Shown here: in pieces, positions 11,346 to 22,896 of the stretch
How positions within the stretch are numbered: position 1 is the first letter of the stretch
How the letters are laid out: every line of letters begins with the position of its first letter
Assembly (NCBI GenBank): GCA_025330725.1
Contig: JAIWND010000025.1
Location: 310,001-374,000 of the forward strand
DNA length: 64,000 nt
DNA from: Chlamydoabsidia padenii
Lineage: Eukaryota > Mucoromycota > Mucoromycetes > Mucorales > Cunninghamellaceae
Direction of reading: 5' to 3'
The notes under the pieces: generated by a model
Told to the model about the DNA's origin: nothing
Seen by the model: the letters and a program-made list of their open reading frames with translations, nothing else
Database searches by the model: none
Position numbers and translations under genes: made by a program

Positions 11346-14300
11346 ATGCAAGCATCTTCTTCATCTGCTCCTTCTGTTGGACCTATTGACTTTAACAGTG
11401 CACTTACAAAAGAAAAACTTAATTTGGTCATTCAGGTATGTCATAAAACAAGTGATCAAAACATGCTAACCTCTTCTTTTTATATACACATACATATGTA
11501 TCTTATGAATAGAGAATCAAACAACTACACGAACAAGGTGAAACTGAAAATGGGATTAACGAATACTCACGACTCATGAATGTTCTGCGTATGGTAAAGC
11601 AACAACAGCAATCCATGTTACAACAGCAACAGCAACAACAGTCTCAAGAATCTCCAACTACCACCACCACCACCACCAGTACTTCTGCACCACCACCACT
11701 ACCACAGCAGCAGGTTGATCCTCACCTACAACAACAATACCTCCACTCCCTACAACAGCAGCTCCTGCAACAATCACAGCAACAACTGGACCCAGCACAG
11801 CAACAACTACAACTTCAATTATTACAACAGCATTTACTACAACAACAGTTGGATCCAGCACAACAACAATTACAACTTCAACTGTTGCAACAACACCTTC
11901 AACAGCAACATTCTCAGCAGCCACAGTCTTCAACCAATTCTAGTAAGCACAACTTGATCTTGATATTATAAAATTACCCCTCTTTTACTCATTCTATACT
12001 ATTTCTATATTTTAGCCCAAGGATCTCCAATGTCTATGCCAAATGCTGCAGCACTAAGCGCTTTACAATACCAAATGCTTGCTTATAATTTATTATCAAG
12101 GAACTCGACCATGCCTTCTTCCACCAACACACCATCAAACACACTATTATCCACAGGCTCTTCAAACCAACCAACTTTACCGGCAGATACATTCACCGCC
12201 ACTAATATCTCATCAGCAGCCTATTCTTCGCTAACATCTTCTACAGACAACAATGCCATACAACCACCACCAGCATCTAAAATACCAACATCTTCTATGG
12301 ATACTGGTTCAACTGTACCCAATGAAGTGGAATCGAAATCACTCAAGGAAATTTTGGTGGAAACAATATACAAACAAGCCTTAGAATATAAAAACAATAT
12401 GGATGTCAACAATAACATGATTAGTACCAGCAATAAGCAACCATTGACACCTCAACTTTTACTTTATGGCCAACAGCGATCACATGCACATGCATCCAGA
12501 CAACAACGACTCTTGCTACCAAAGACATCACCTATCCAACTCGACCCTTACACCATCTTACTTGAACGGGAAAAGTTTATACCAAACAGAATACAAAACA
12601 AACTGGAACAGCTGGAATCATCTCATGTGGATAATATTGCTCAACAACCACAAAGTCTTGGATACATGCTTTCGGAATATTATACTGAAACAGTGCGTAT
12701 GGCCACTTCTGATCAATTGAAATCTATCATTCAACTCAAGGCATTACAGTTACGGGACAAACAAACGAAGGTAAGATTTATCATATTTGACCACTGTTCT
12801 CAAAACTTGACAAACACCTTTTACCCCCCCTTTTTTTTTAAAAAAAAAAAAAAAAAACCCTTGTCATCTCATTCTTTATGGAAATTGTCTAGTTACGGGA
12901 AGAAGTACTCTTGGGAATGGAAGAAGGACATCGACTGGCTAACTCTGTGGATCGAACATCCTATCGCAAACTGATGAAACGGACTCTACGGGAAGCAAAA
13001 CAGACGGAAAAGCTGGAGCGACAACAACGACTGGATCGAGAAAAACGGCAAAAGCAAAAGTATCTGGACTATCTACAAAAAGTGTGTAATCAAGGTCGGG
13101 ATATGTTGGCATGGCACAAGGCACACCAGGCAAAAATGGGGAAACTTGGCAAGGCTGTACTCCAATATCATGCTTATGTTGACCGGGAAGAACAAAAACG
13201 AAACGACAGACGCTCTAAGGACAGAATCCGTGCTCTACGAAACGATGATGAAGAGGCATACATGAAACTTATCGACGAAGCCAAGGATACTCGGTTGACC
13301 ATGCTTCTACGACAAACGGGGACTTATTTGGAATCATTATCTCGCGCAGTGGCTGATCAAAAGAATGATCCTGTGCATGATCAAGGCAATGAATTGATAG
13401 ATGGTATGAACTCTGACGATGATGATCCATTGACGGTAAGTACAAGGCAAAAAGGTGGGAAAACAATCAACTTGCTAACTCTTTCTCTTGGATATGAATA
13501 GGATACGGCTGGATCTAACTCGGATTACTTTAGAATGGCACATAAAATTCAGGAATCTGTACGACAACCTAATATCATGGTTGGTGGCAAACTGAAGGAT
13601 TACCAAATCAAGGGGTTACAATGGATGGTTTCACTCTACAACAATCGTCTTAATGGGATTCTCGCAGATGAAATGGGGCTTGGTAAAACTATTCAAACTA
13701 TCAGCTTGGTGACCTACTTGATTGAAAAGAAACGACAGAATGGTCCTTATCTTATCATTGTCCCTCTATCGTAAGTCACCTAAAACCAATACACATTCAT
13801 GCATCAACTGACATTACCATTCTTTCTTTTTTTTAGAACTTTGACCAATTGGGCCTTGGAGTTTGAAAAATGGGCTCCTTCGGTCAATATGGTTGTTTAC
13901 AAAGGTCCACCAGACGTGCGCAAACAAATCCAGCGAAATCAACTCAAGCATAGGGATTTCCAAGTACTACTCACCACATTTGACTATATTATCAAGGATC
14001 GACCAATTCTATGTAAATTCAAATGGCTACACATGGTGATCGACGAAGGCCATCGTATGAAAAACACTCAATCTAAACTAACCACGGTGATTCGGCAACA
14101 TTACTCCTCAAGGTATCGATTGATTCTAACTGGTACTCCTTTACAGGTAAAATGACTAGACAAGAGTACAATATGCATTTATATACTAACTCTTGACTTT
14201 TTGTATCATAGAACAATCTACCAGAACTCTGGGCCTTATTGAACTTTATCCTTCCCAAAATCTTCAACAGTGTCAAAAGCTTTGAAGAATGGTTCAATAC

Positions 14301-16009
14301 GCCATTCTCCAATCAAGGTGTGCCTGACCGTGTTGATCTAAATGAAGAAGAACAACTGCTAATCATCAAACGGTTACACAAGGTAAAAAGATGAGCTAAT
14401 GAAAGGGAATGCCATACTAACCTCTTCTTCTTTCTGTAATAGGTACTGCGTCCTTTCTTATTACGGCGATTGAAAAAGGATGTTGAATCTGAACTGCCCG
14501 ACAAGGTGGAACATGTTATCAAATGCAAACTATCAGCTCTACAATCAAAACTTTATATCCAAATGAAGAAACATGGTGTCCTGTTTACTGGAAGTAATGA
14601 AAAAACTGGGTATGTGAAGAAAAGAAGATCAAGAAAGAGGATGAATACTAAACTCTGTTATAACTTTTTATAGGCGAACAACTGTGATGGGTTTGAACAA
14701 CAGAATCATGCAACTCCGAAAAATCTGCAATCATCCATTTGTTTTTGAAAAGGTGGAACAGCAAATCAATCCTTTTAAAATGTCCAACGAACTGCTCTAT
14801 CGCAGCTCTGGCAAATTCGAGCTCTTGGATCGAATCCTACCGAAACTAAAGGCGACAGGGCATCGGGTAATATAACTTTTTATACAAGTCATCCATCCCC
14901 TATCTGATTCTAATACTACTATTATTCTATTTTACATATATAGGTTTTAATCTTCTTCCAAATGACTCAAATTATGGATATCATGGAGGACTATTGTATC
15001 TACCGTGGACTTAAACATATGCGACTTGATGGATCAACAAAAGCAGATACTCGATCTCAACAGCTGAAGGATTTTAATGCCGAGGATTCACCCTACTTTG
15101 TCTTCTTACTCAGTACTCGTGCAGGTGGTCTGGGTCTAAACTTACAAACAGCAGACACTGTCATCATCTTTGATTCTGATTGGTAAGTAAATGAAGGTGA
15201 AAGCGGCAGTATCAAAATGACACACGTAACTTACTAGACCTGTTATTCTATTTAGGAATCCTCATCAAGATTTGCAAGCTCAGGATCGTGCGCATCGTAT
15301 CGGCCAAACCAAAGAAGTCCGAATCTTCCGACTGATCACTGAAAACTCGATCGAAGAAAGCATTCTGGCTCGGGCTCAATACAAGTTGGACATTGATGGC
15401 AAAGTGATTCAGGCGGGGAAATTCGACAATCGCAGCACAGAAGAAGATCGTGAAGCCTTTTTGCGGTCGCTCCTAGAAGACAAATCCGACGAACAACAAC
15501 AGAACCAACCCGATGACAATAATGAAGAACAAGAAGAATTCGATGACGACGAACTGAACGACATACTGAAACGATCTGACGAAGAATACACCGTGTTTAC
15601 CGAAATGGACAAGGAGCGAAAAGAAATGGACAGTAAGCTTTGGCAACGACTCTATGGTGACTCGATTAACAAACAACCGGAACGATTGCTGCAGGATTGG
15701 GAATTACCGGATGTGTATCACCAAGAATTATCAACTCGTGATGATTTAGATGCCGACGGATTATTAGGACGTGGACAACAACGTAGTGCAAAACATGGTG
15801 AAGACGGCTCTGCTGTCCGGTACGACGATGGCATGACGGAAGGCCAATGGTTACGACATATTGAACGAATGGATGACTCGAAAAAGAAACCTGCCAAGAA
15901 GAAACGATCCTCCGGTGATATGGACGGCACGACAACTGACGCCAATGGATCTTTTACAACTCATCTGATGAAAAAACCCCGACTACCCAACCCTTCTTCC
16001 CTTCAATAG
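11346..16009 (+). CDS. SWI/SNF-family ATPase (Snf2/Sth1-like), no bromodomain
   Basis: 1,306-residue remodeller ATPase from eleven exons: 11346-11435, 11513-11942, 12016-12770, 12893-13435, 13502-13770, 13837-14146, 14212-14382, 14443-14609, 14674-14866, 14944-15182, 15256-16009. Order of parts: a polyQ-rich N-terminus, a QLQ-like helix ([17 protein letters not shown], about 185-201), an HSA region from about 357, DEMGLGKT near 662, DEGHRMKN near 764, C-terminal helicase motifs to DRAHRIGQ near 1066, and a SnAC-like segment near 1170-1240. QLQ+HSA+SnAC marks the catalytic subunit of SWI/SNF or RSC. The protein ends in a [14 protein letters not shown] basic tail with no bromodomain, unlike yeast Snf2 and Sth1. 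Confidence 0.95.
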
Positions 16010-16743
16010 TACATAGATCAACACTAGTGAATAGACTATTTACCCTGTTTACTTTTATTTTAGTTTGTAGTTACTATTATCCAAATAAATAAAAAGACTG
16101 TATACATTATAATGATATGCTGTTATTCGACTTTTTAAAAATAGAGTGACGATTGTAGGCTATTCTTAATGTTGGGTTACTATTTTAGATTTGTAGTCAT
16201 GATAAGCTCACATGGAGCTCCAATTGTAATGATGAAGGTGGAATAAAGATAATCCATACAAAAAGACGGATTGTACACACGTGTACAACCCACTTATCGC
16301 CACAATATTCATCAAATTATCTCATTCAAACGTGTACGTTATTACTTGATCAAACTATCCATTCAAGGAATGAAACAAAAAAAAAACAATAAAAAAGCTC
16401 TTTCTGATCTTCTTGACCATTCATGCCAGAGTGGTTCAATAATAGAAACATGGATCATGCGGTCGGTGTTTGAAAATCGACTCGAGGTAAAACAAACCTT
16501 CGAATCAGTGTTGAGGCTATTTGATCATGGTGTTACTGATTGGTGAAATTTGCATGAATGAATGGTTACCTTTTTTTGTGGTCAATCCACACGATACAGA
16601 ACACCTGCTTTTGTTTGTTTGTGGATCAAGAGAACCGTAGCTCAAATGTCAGGGGAAGACCAAAAAAAAAAAAAAAAGCTATAAAAGGACTAATTCTTTC
16701 ACCAAGACCAATTTAAAAAAGACCTTCTTTTTCTTCTATTACA
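16010..16743. other. Intergenic region, Snf2 3' side to small-protein promoter
   Basis: Contains the probable Snf2 3' UTR with AATAAATAAAAA near 16085, AT-rich DNA and, at the right end, a TATA box TATAAAAGG at 16680-16688. The 91-codon frame at 16271-16546 has no recognisable features and was not called. Confidence 0.5.
16680..16688 (+). promoter_or_regulatory. TATA box
   Basis: TATAAAAGG lies 56 bp upstream of the ATG at 16744, followed by a pyrimidine-rich leader. Canonical sequence and spacing; strand agrees with the downstream gene. Confidence 0.6.
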
Positions 16744-17163
16744 ATGGATCCATTACCTACTTACTCGTCGGTAACATCACCACCAAAATACGAGGCATCC
16801 CAAGGATCCATGTGGCCTCGTGATTATGGCCGTCAAACTCCGCGGATGGATGTAGCCAAATTTTACCATGATTTCGTTTTGACTTTTCCCCTTCAAGATC
16901 ATCAAGAAGATCACACCAATTCGTCTAGTCTTAATAATAAAAAAGACGAAGCAAGTGGTGACTTTATACCATCATCAAAGCATGTATCTTTGGATTTCGA
17001 CTTTTTGAATCATCATCATACAGTGCCGGAGTTGAACCGATTGTTAATGCAAACATGGACAAAAACTGAGGCTGTTCCTAGCTATGAAGCCTTCAAAGCC
17101 AAAGTCAATCATTGTGATCTTCGCCCTATACCCAATACAAATTTTCAAAACCCGCCGCATTAA
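16744..17163 (+). CDS. Hypothetical protein, 139 aa
   Basis: A single open frame starting MDPLPTYSSVTSPPKYEAS, preceded by a strong TATA box and a pyrimidine-rich leader and followed by AATAAA-type DNA at 17182, so a real small gene is likely. The N-terminus carries LPTY and PPKY, which are PPxY-like WW or arrestin-binding motifs; no known fold is visible. The last codons (NFQNPPH) are encoded by the recurrent TTTTCAAAACCCGCCGCAT motif, which may have replaced or extended the original C-terminus. A further unrecognised intron is possible. Function unknown. Confidence 0.55.
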   Translation: MDPLPTYSSVTSPPKYEASQGSMWPRDYGRQTPRMDVAKFYHDFVLTFPLQDHQEDHTNSSSLNNKKDEASGDFIPSSKHVSLDFDFLNHHHTVPELNRLLMQTWTKTEAVPSYEAFKAKVNHCDLRPIPNTNFQNPPH

Positions 17164-17470
17164 TAATAGACATATCCCATTCAATAAAACCCCTTTGTTG
17201 ACAAAGAAACAATATATGTTGGCTTTATTTGTAGATGACATGGAAGTACTTTGTTCCCACAGCGGGGTTTCCGGAAAAGGAAGGACCAAAACAACCTGCT
17301 TTTGTCTGTCGGCATTTTTTTACGTTCTTCTATTTTTTCTTTTTCTTTCTTTCTTTCTTTCTCTCTTTTACTTTTTTGATTCACACTTTAAATCATACTT
17401 CGCACCTCATACAACATATACAATCAACAGCACTCCAATCGATACCTCTCGTCATTAATAGTTTGTTGAA
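17164..17470. other. Intergenic region with CT-rich leader
   Basis: Contains an AATAAA at 17182 for the preceding gene and a long TTTC-type pyrimidine repeat at about 17330-17370, shortly upstream of the GBD/FH3 gene, typical of fungal 5' leaders. No further gene seen. Confidence 0.5.
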
Positions 17471-18886
17471 ATGATTCAAAACTCTGGAAGCAATATAACA
17501 ACTCAAGATGCTTCAGCCTCTTCATTCTCGCCAAACCAACAACAGCAACCTAGACTATTCCATCGAATGTCTGACTTTTTATTCCATAAACGTCAAGGAT
17601 CCTTTGGACAAGATGACTACTCAGAAGCCTCCTCCTCTTCTCCCTCTGGTATGGTGGCGTCTTCTATTGGCGGTGGTACTGCTCCTTCAAACTATTCAGC
17701 CATGGATGAAGACAATGCCTCTCGTGTAGACTCCATGTTCTCTTCTATCCAATCTAATCTGTCGAATATGCGTGTTAATCCTAATACACCTCCACCTATA
17801 CGTACAGTCCGACTGGATGGCGGTATTATCCATCCACCAAGTAATGCGCCTCTTTCTCCTACGCAGCACCTTATCTCTACGTCTAATATCAACCCATCAA
17901 CAACCTCGCCAGACCACGATGACATCCCCTCTGGATTGCCTGTTGACGAAAATGTTGGTGCTTCTCCATCCGAAGGCTTCAACCAGGCCTTTGAAAAAAT
18001 GGCGGTAAGAATATATAAAAGGGGTCTATTTTATCTTTCGGCTCACTAACAAACAATGTCTTCTTTTTATTAGCACGAATATGGAATCTCAGATGATGCG
18101 GCAAAGTCTTTATCCTTTGAAGCCAAACAAGTACTTTTACGAAACAGTCAGGCCAACTTTCAACAACAAAACAATGCAAACGGATTCCTGTCTTGGCGAA
18201 CCTGGGGAATCCAAAAAAAGCAAAAACAACGCATGGATGTACGACAAGATCAATTCTTTTACCCTTCCGAAGAATCACCATCAAGCTCGGGCGATCCATC
18301 TGGAAAGAGAAACAACAAACGTGGACATAATGGCAACAGTATCAACAATGGTAGGAAAAAGGCATATTCAACTTCAGCACGGGGTCGACCTCAAAGGACC
18401 TCCATCGTCTCCTTCAACCAAGACAATAACAGTAACAATAGTAACAACGAACCCAGTAGCAGCAGGATCTCCAGTCGTCGGTACGATCAAACTACAAAAA
18501 AAGGATTGTCGCCTGAATACTTTATCCATCTTTTAAAGGATTGTCATGTGCGGAAATTGGATGAATCTCAAGTACAAGATCTCCGGGTGTGTTTGCGTAG
18601 TGTCAAAGCAAGGTAATGATAATCAATCTTATTAAAAAAAAGGAAACATGTACTAACAACTTTATGTACTGGGTTATTTAGCTGGACAACACAGTTTTTA
18701 CATTTGGGGGGTTATACAATACTCTCTGATCTCTTTCGACAGATGAATCAAGCTCCTAAAAGGTACTTATTAAGGAATAAACAAAAAAGAGACTCATACT
18801 CTTCTTCATTTAATATATAGGTTTCCAAATGATGACAAGATCCTCCAACATTTAGCGAAATGTTTCAAGGCCATTATGACTCACGA

Positions 18887-18922
<36 letters not shown>

Positions 18923-20384
18923 AAATACCAAAATCATGTAGATTGAACTGACATCTGACTTGATCACACATTTTTATATTAAATAGCAAGCAGGTATTGC
19001 CATTGTTTTGACGAATCCTGTTGGCTTGGAGCATATCCGGGATTTACTTTTTGGACCAGTCAATCAAAAGCAAAGGGGTCTTTACAGTCTATCAGTTATC
19101 ACTCGGGCTCACTTTATGAACATCCTATGCACTTTAGTCAACCTACAAACAACTCAAACTAAAACAGTGCCTTTTATTCATGGCTATGATGTACTTCGGC
19201 AACTTCTCTTGGATTGTCCTGGTACGACCAAAGATACACTTCGATCGATAACTATGGAAAATAACACATCAGCAACAACATTGACGGCATCGACTGAAAC
19301 CGATAACGATGACAACCAAAAAAAGCAAGAACTTCCATTCCGTATGACTCTCAAGGACGATCCTCAAGATATTATGAAAATGGTTTTGGAAAACGATCCT
19401 TTTGTGACCAAAGATCAGCCTTTAAAGCCACGATATACGGCCTGGATGCGGGAATTGCAATACACAGTGGAAAAGGAAATCGAACCTATCACTTTTTTGG
19501 CTCAAGTCTTGGATTACAAGTTCGAAAGTGCATTCCGACAATTACGCATCAAGCCTCCTACACAACAACATCACTCGACAGAAGATATGACTGATATCGA
19601 TCAACCTGTTGGATTTCAAGAGGAAGGTACTAGTACTGTCATGGTCGATGATGGTGTTGTTGAATACCTGGTACGTATAACTATGCAAAAAGTAACAAGA
19701 TCAATTGACTCGACTAATTCTTATTCTTTTATTTTTATTTTATTTTAGATATCCCACCTTCGTCTGATCAATACCATAGTCGCCACTCCACCGACTTTTT
19801 ACTCTGGTGTATACAATGATCGAGATAGGGAAAAGGTGCGTCTGGAAATCATGTTATCTGGATTTGACAAGATTGCAAAGGTAAATAAAAAGTTCATTGT
19901 AATTGAAAACAAAAAAGAATGCTCATTATATTATTTTAACCTTTGATAATAGGCACTTCAAGGATGTCCTCATCCAACGCTTTATGCATTCTACTTCAGA
20001 TACCTCCAACCACTACTTCAACCTATAACTGACTTGAACACCAGCAGGTAAGAAGGAGAAACACATTGACACTCTGTTACTAACACATTTCTATCTTTTG
20101 CTAAATAAAGTCCTTCAGACCCTCATTACACGACCACTACACCTTCTCAATCAGATGCAGCTTCAGTAGACAATATGGTGCGATGGGAAGATGATGTGCG
20201 ACAAGCGGGAAACAGTGGCATTCTATTCGACCAACCTTCTTGGGAAAATGACGCCTTTGACACTGACGAAGATGACAGCAATGACTATGAGGACTATGAT
20301 GACTCTGATGATGAAGATTTGGGTACAGAATCTATTGACTACTCTCATCATGATCAAGGCAAAGGTGTGGACTCGCATCCTTAA
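17471..20384 (+). CDS. Rho-GTPase-binding/FH3 (formin GBD/FH3) protein without FH2
   Basis: 801-residue protein from eight exons: 17471-18004, 18074-18612, 18682-18762, 18821-18887, 18987-19670, 19749-19880, 19953-20047, 20111-20384. After a disordered N-terminus, the region from SPEYFIHLLKDCHVRKLDES through VCLRSVKASWTTQFLHLGG and GLEHIRDLLFGP resembles the armadillo-like GBD/FH3 half of diaphanous-type formins: a conserved helical core followed by PRYTAWMRELQYTVEKE. It then ends in an acidic tail; no proline-rich FH1 or actin-nucleating FH2 domain follows. A stand-alone Rho effector or adaptor at the cortex is likely. Intron 4 begins with a GT followed by A32, an unusual splice-site context. 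Confidence 0.75.
18890..18921 (+). repeat. A32 tract abutting a 5' splice site
   Basis: The donor GAG|GT is followed at once by an uninterrupted run of A, so the intron begins GTAAAA with 32 A in total. Confidence 0.9.
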
Positions 20385-20603
20385 TATGATATCCTCTTAT
20401 AGTATACTCCCCCCTTTATCATTCTTTACATAGAATATCTATACCTCTTTTATATTCACAAAACATTTATGATATTCTCATCAATTTACCCTCTCCCCTC
20501 CTCCATTAACATTATATATCATATAAACGACACATATAGTATTAGAACAGAACAAAAAATAAAAATCTATTTAAAAATCTTTATATCTTGTGCCTTTGTC
20601 TAA

Positions 20604-21148
20604 CCTGACTTTTGTGAAAAAAAAAAAAAAAAAAATTGACACACAAGACAAAACTTAATTTAAAACCCGCTTACTCTCGCCTGGAATCTTAAGAGAGCTC
20701 TACTGCCTTAATGGACAAGCGATGCTAATGACAAAAGTGACCATGTGCACTCCTTAGCCTATTTCCAACAAAGTTTACATAATGGCCAATATACCGAGTC
20801 CACTATATGGAGCAGTATAGCCTCAAGATTTTTTTACCCTGACTTTTGTAAAAAAAAAAAAAAAAGTTGCAGAATGAAAATTGACAGACAGGAGCAAACT
20901 TATTTGAAAACCCGATACCCTCGCCTTGAATCTTAAGAGAGCTTTACTGCCTTAATGGACCAGCGATGCTAATGACAAAAGTGGCCATGTGCATTCCTTA
21001 GCCTATTTCCAAGAAAGTTTACATAATGGCCAATATACCAAGTCCATTGTATGGAGCTATACAGCATCCATTAAGGCAATAGAGCTCTCTTTAGATTCCA
21101 GGCGAGAGTTAGCGGGTTTTGAAATAAGTTTTATCTTGTGTATCAATT
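20604..21148. mobile_element. Composite repeat: two tandem units plus inverted arm (MITE-like)
   Basis: Unit 1 (about 20604-20837) and unit 2 (about 20838-21064) are direct repeats of roughly 230 bp, both starting CCTGACTTTTGT plus an A tract and sharing CTTAAGAGAGCT, ACTGCCTTAATGGAC and CATAATGGCCAATATACC. At 21065-21148 the start of the unit returns inverted (CCATTAAGGCAATAGAGCTC to ATCAATTTTCATTG). The whole therefore has about 80-bp inverted ends, like a small non-autonomous DNA transposon with an internal duplication. Both ends carry AAAACCCG. No coding potential. Confidence 0.75.
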
Positions 21149-21408
21149 TTCATTGTCCAACGGGAAACAATTTCCATCAAAATCATCTCGAGGTTATCCA
21201 ATGACTTTTATTACTGAGTATACGTTGTATGGTATAATGTACTTTTAGTCGAAGAATAATACCCTTTAGTCACTTATATATTAGTTTATCATTTAGTCTT
21301 ATCTTTTATGTGGTATGACTGACTTCACTTTTTATCATGCAATATTTGGTCGAAGTCGGAGCGGGATGTGAAAATATTATATTTAAGCCCCGATTTTACG
21401 CAAACATC

Positions 21409-21819
21409 TTTTGCTACGGACACGTAGGGATTTCGTACCAAACGGGGAAACAGCTACACTATTTATAAATATAACAGGGGTTTAGATGAGGGTACACTCA
21501 TCCGCAAACGATAAACAAGCGGCACCAGAAATGTGGTCAGTGAAGGGGAATATCAAGTTCCCACATATGTCGGCATTTAAATATTGCATGACTTACAGGT
21601 TTCATTGTTGTTATTCCTCCTTTCTTTTCTCTTCTTTTTATTCTTTGTTGCTCGATTTTTTTTTGTTTTTTGTTTTTACAATGATTCATCCTCTTTTATC
21701 TTCTGGACTATTCACTTTGTTTGGCTCTACCATGGTTGGTGATATATCCACTTTTTCGAATCCTGCAATATTTGAAAAAAGTCTACATGCGAAATCCCTA
21801 CGTGTCCGTAGCAAATCCC
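21409..21819 (+). mobile_element. TIR element copy A (about 410 bp)
   Basis: Bounded by near-perfect inverted repeats: TTGCTACGGACACGTAGGG on the left and CCCTACGTGTCCGTAGCAA on the right, with the TIR extending to about 30 bp. The interior is almost identical to copy B on the opposite strand. It includes a 46-codon open frame starting at 21681 (MIHPLLSSGLF to the right TIR) that is conserved between copies. No transposase; a MITE-type element. Target-site duplications could not be settled. Confidence 0.8.
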
Positions 21820-21832
21820 CTTTGATGCGACA

Positions 21833-21857
21833 GGTGTCAACGGTGTTAACGGTGTCG
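21833..21857 (+). repeat. Inverted-repeat motif GGTGTCAACGGTGTTAACGG
   Basis: Lies 13 bp inside TIR copy A. Related copies on the other strand are at 22320-22342 and 25580-25601, the latter beyond the 3' end of the MULE pseudogene. The outer pair is inverted around the transposase and might be remnants of element ends; only about 20 bp match. Confidence 0.4.
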
Positions 21858-22358
21858 AACTCTGATTGGCTGACCCAAAACTGATCAGATGCTCTTTTGG
21901 ATGAAAACGAGGGTAAATGGATATTTTGAATGATATTTTTTTCTTATATTAATCGCCTGATTTATTTCGTAGCGATCGATAACCTACTTACGTTCAAATT
22001 TATACCACCGCAAGAACCTAATTGGAAGGATGGGGGACGTTGTTTGAAAGTGGCTCATAGAAAAAACCTTTGCAACCGTTTTTCGACAGCTGGAAGTATT
22101 CGATTCTTCTATCGCAATCCAATCAAAAAATAAATTTACCCCTGATATCAAGTATGCCGCATACCCCCTTCAAGTAGCATATCATCTCGGCTTTGGATTA
22201 AAAAATTGTCTTTATATTGGACGGCGTGTCCCTTTCCTTTCGCTTCCTTTCTGTACCTTGGTGTCATGTTTTGACATGTCTTATCATCCTGGACTAAATT
22301 TCTGATGATTATCACTGCCCTGACACCGTTGATACCGCTAACGCAAGAATTAAATTTT

Positions 22359-22744
22359 GGGATTTGCTACGGACACGTAGGGATTTCGCATGTAGACTTT
22401 TTTCAAATATTGCAGGATTCGAAAAAGTGGATATATCGCCAACCATGGTAGAGCCAAACAAAGTGAATAGTCCAGAAGATAAAAGAGGATGAATCATTGT
22501 AAAAGAAATCGAGTAACAAAGGATAAAAAGAAGAGGAAGAACATCAATAAAACCTATAATTCATGCAATATTTAAATGCCGACATATGTGGGAACTTGAT
22601 ATTCCCTTTCACTGACCACATTTCTGTGCCGATTGTTTATCGTTTGCGGATGACTGTACCCTCATCTAAAACCCTGTTATTTCAGTAAAGAGTGTAGCTG
22701 TTTTCACGTTTGTGCGAAATACCTACGTGTCCGTAGCAAATCCC
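22359..22744 (-). mobile_element. TIR element copy B, inverted relative to copy A
   Basis: Starts GGGATTTGCTACGGACACGT and ends ACGTGTCCGTAGCAAATCCC. It is the reverse complement of copy A over almost its full length, with small indels, so the two form a large imperfect palindrome with a spacer of about 540 bp. The 46-codon frame is intact here as well (start at 22497 on the minus strand). High similarity implies recent insertion or an inverted duplication. Confidence 0.8.
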
Positions 22745-22896
22745 TTAATTTTGTGTGAAATAAAGCGGGTTTTAAAATATCAAAATGTTAGTAGTAAAGT
22801 AAGTGGCTTAATGGATGTCCTTTTCTTTTTGCTTTCTCAAAAAAAAACAATACGCTCCTCTTTTACATCTCATTCTTCCTCTCATTCATATTCAAC

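Noticed and set aside
11658..11957. Open frames of Val-rich and Asn-rich proteins over the Snf2 polyQ region
   Set aside because: Translations of the CAA/CAG repeat in other frames.
16271..16546. 91-codon open frame after the Snf2 gene
   Set aside because: No domain, no leader or poly(A) context and random-looking composition; probably chance.
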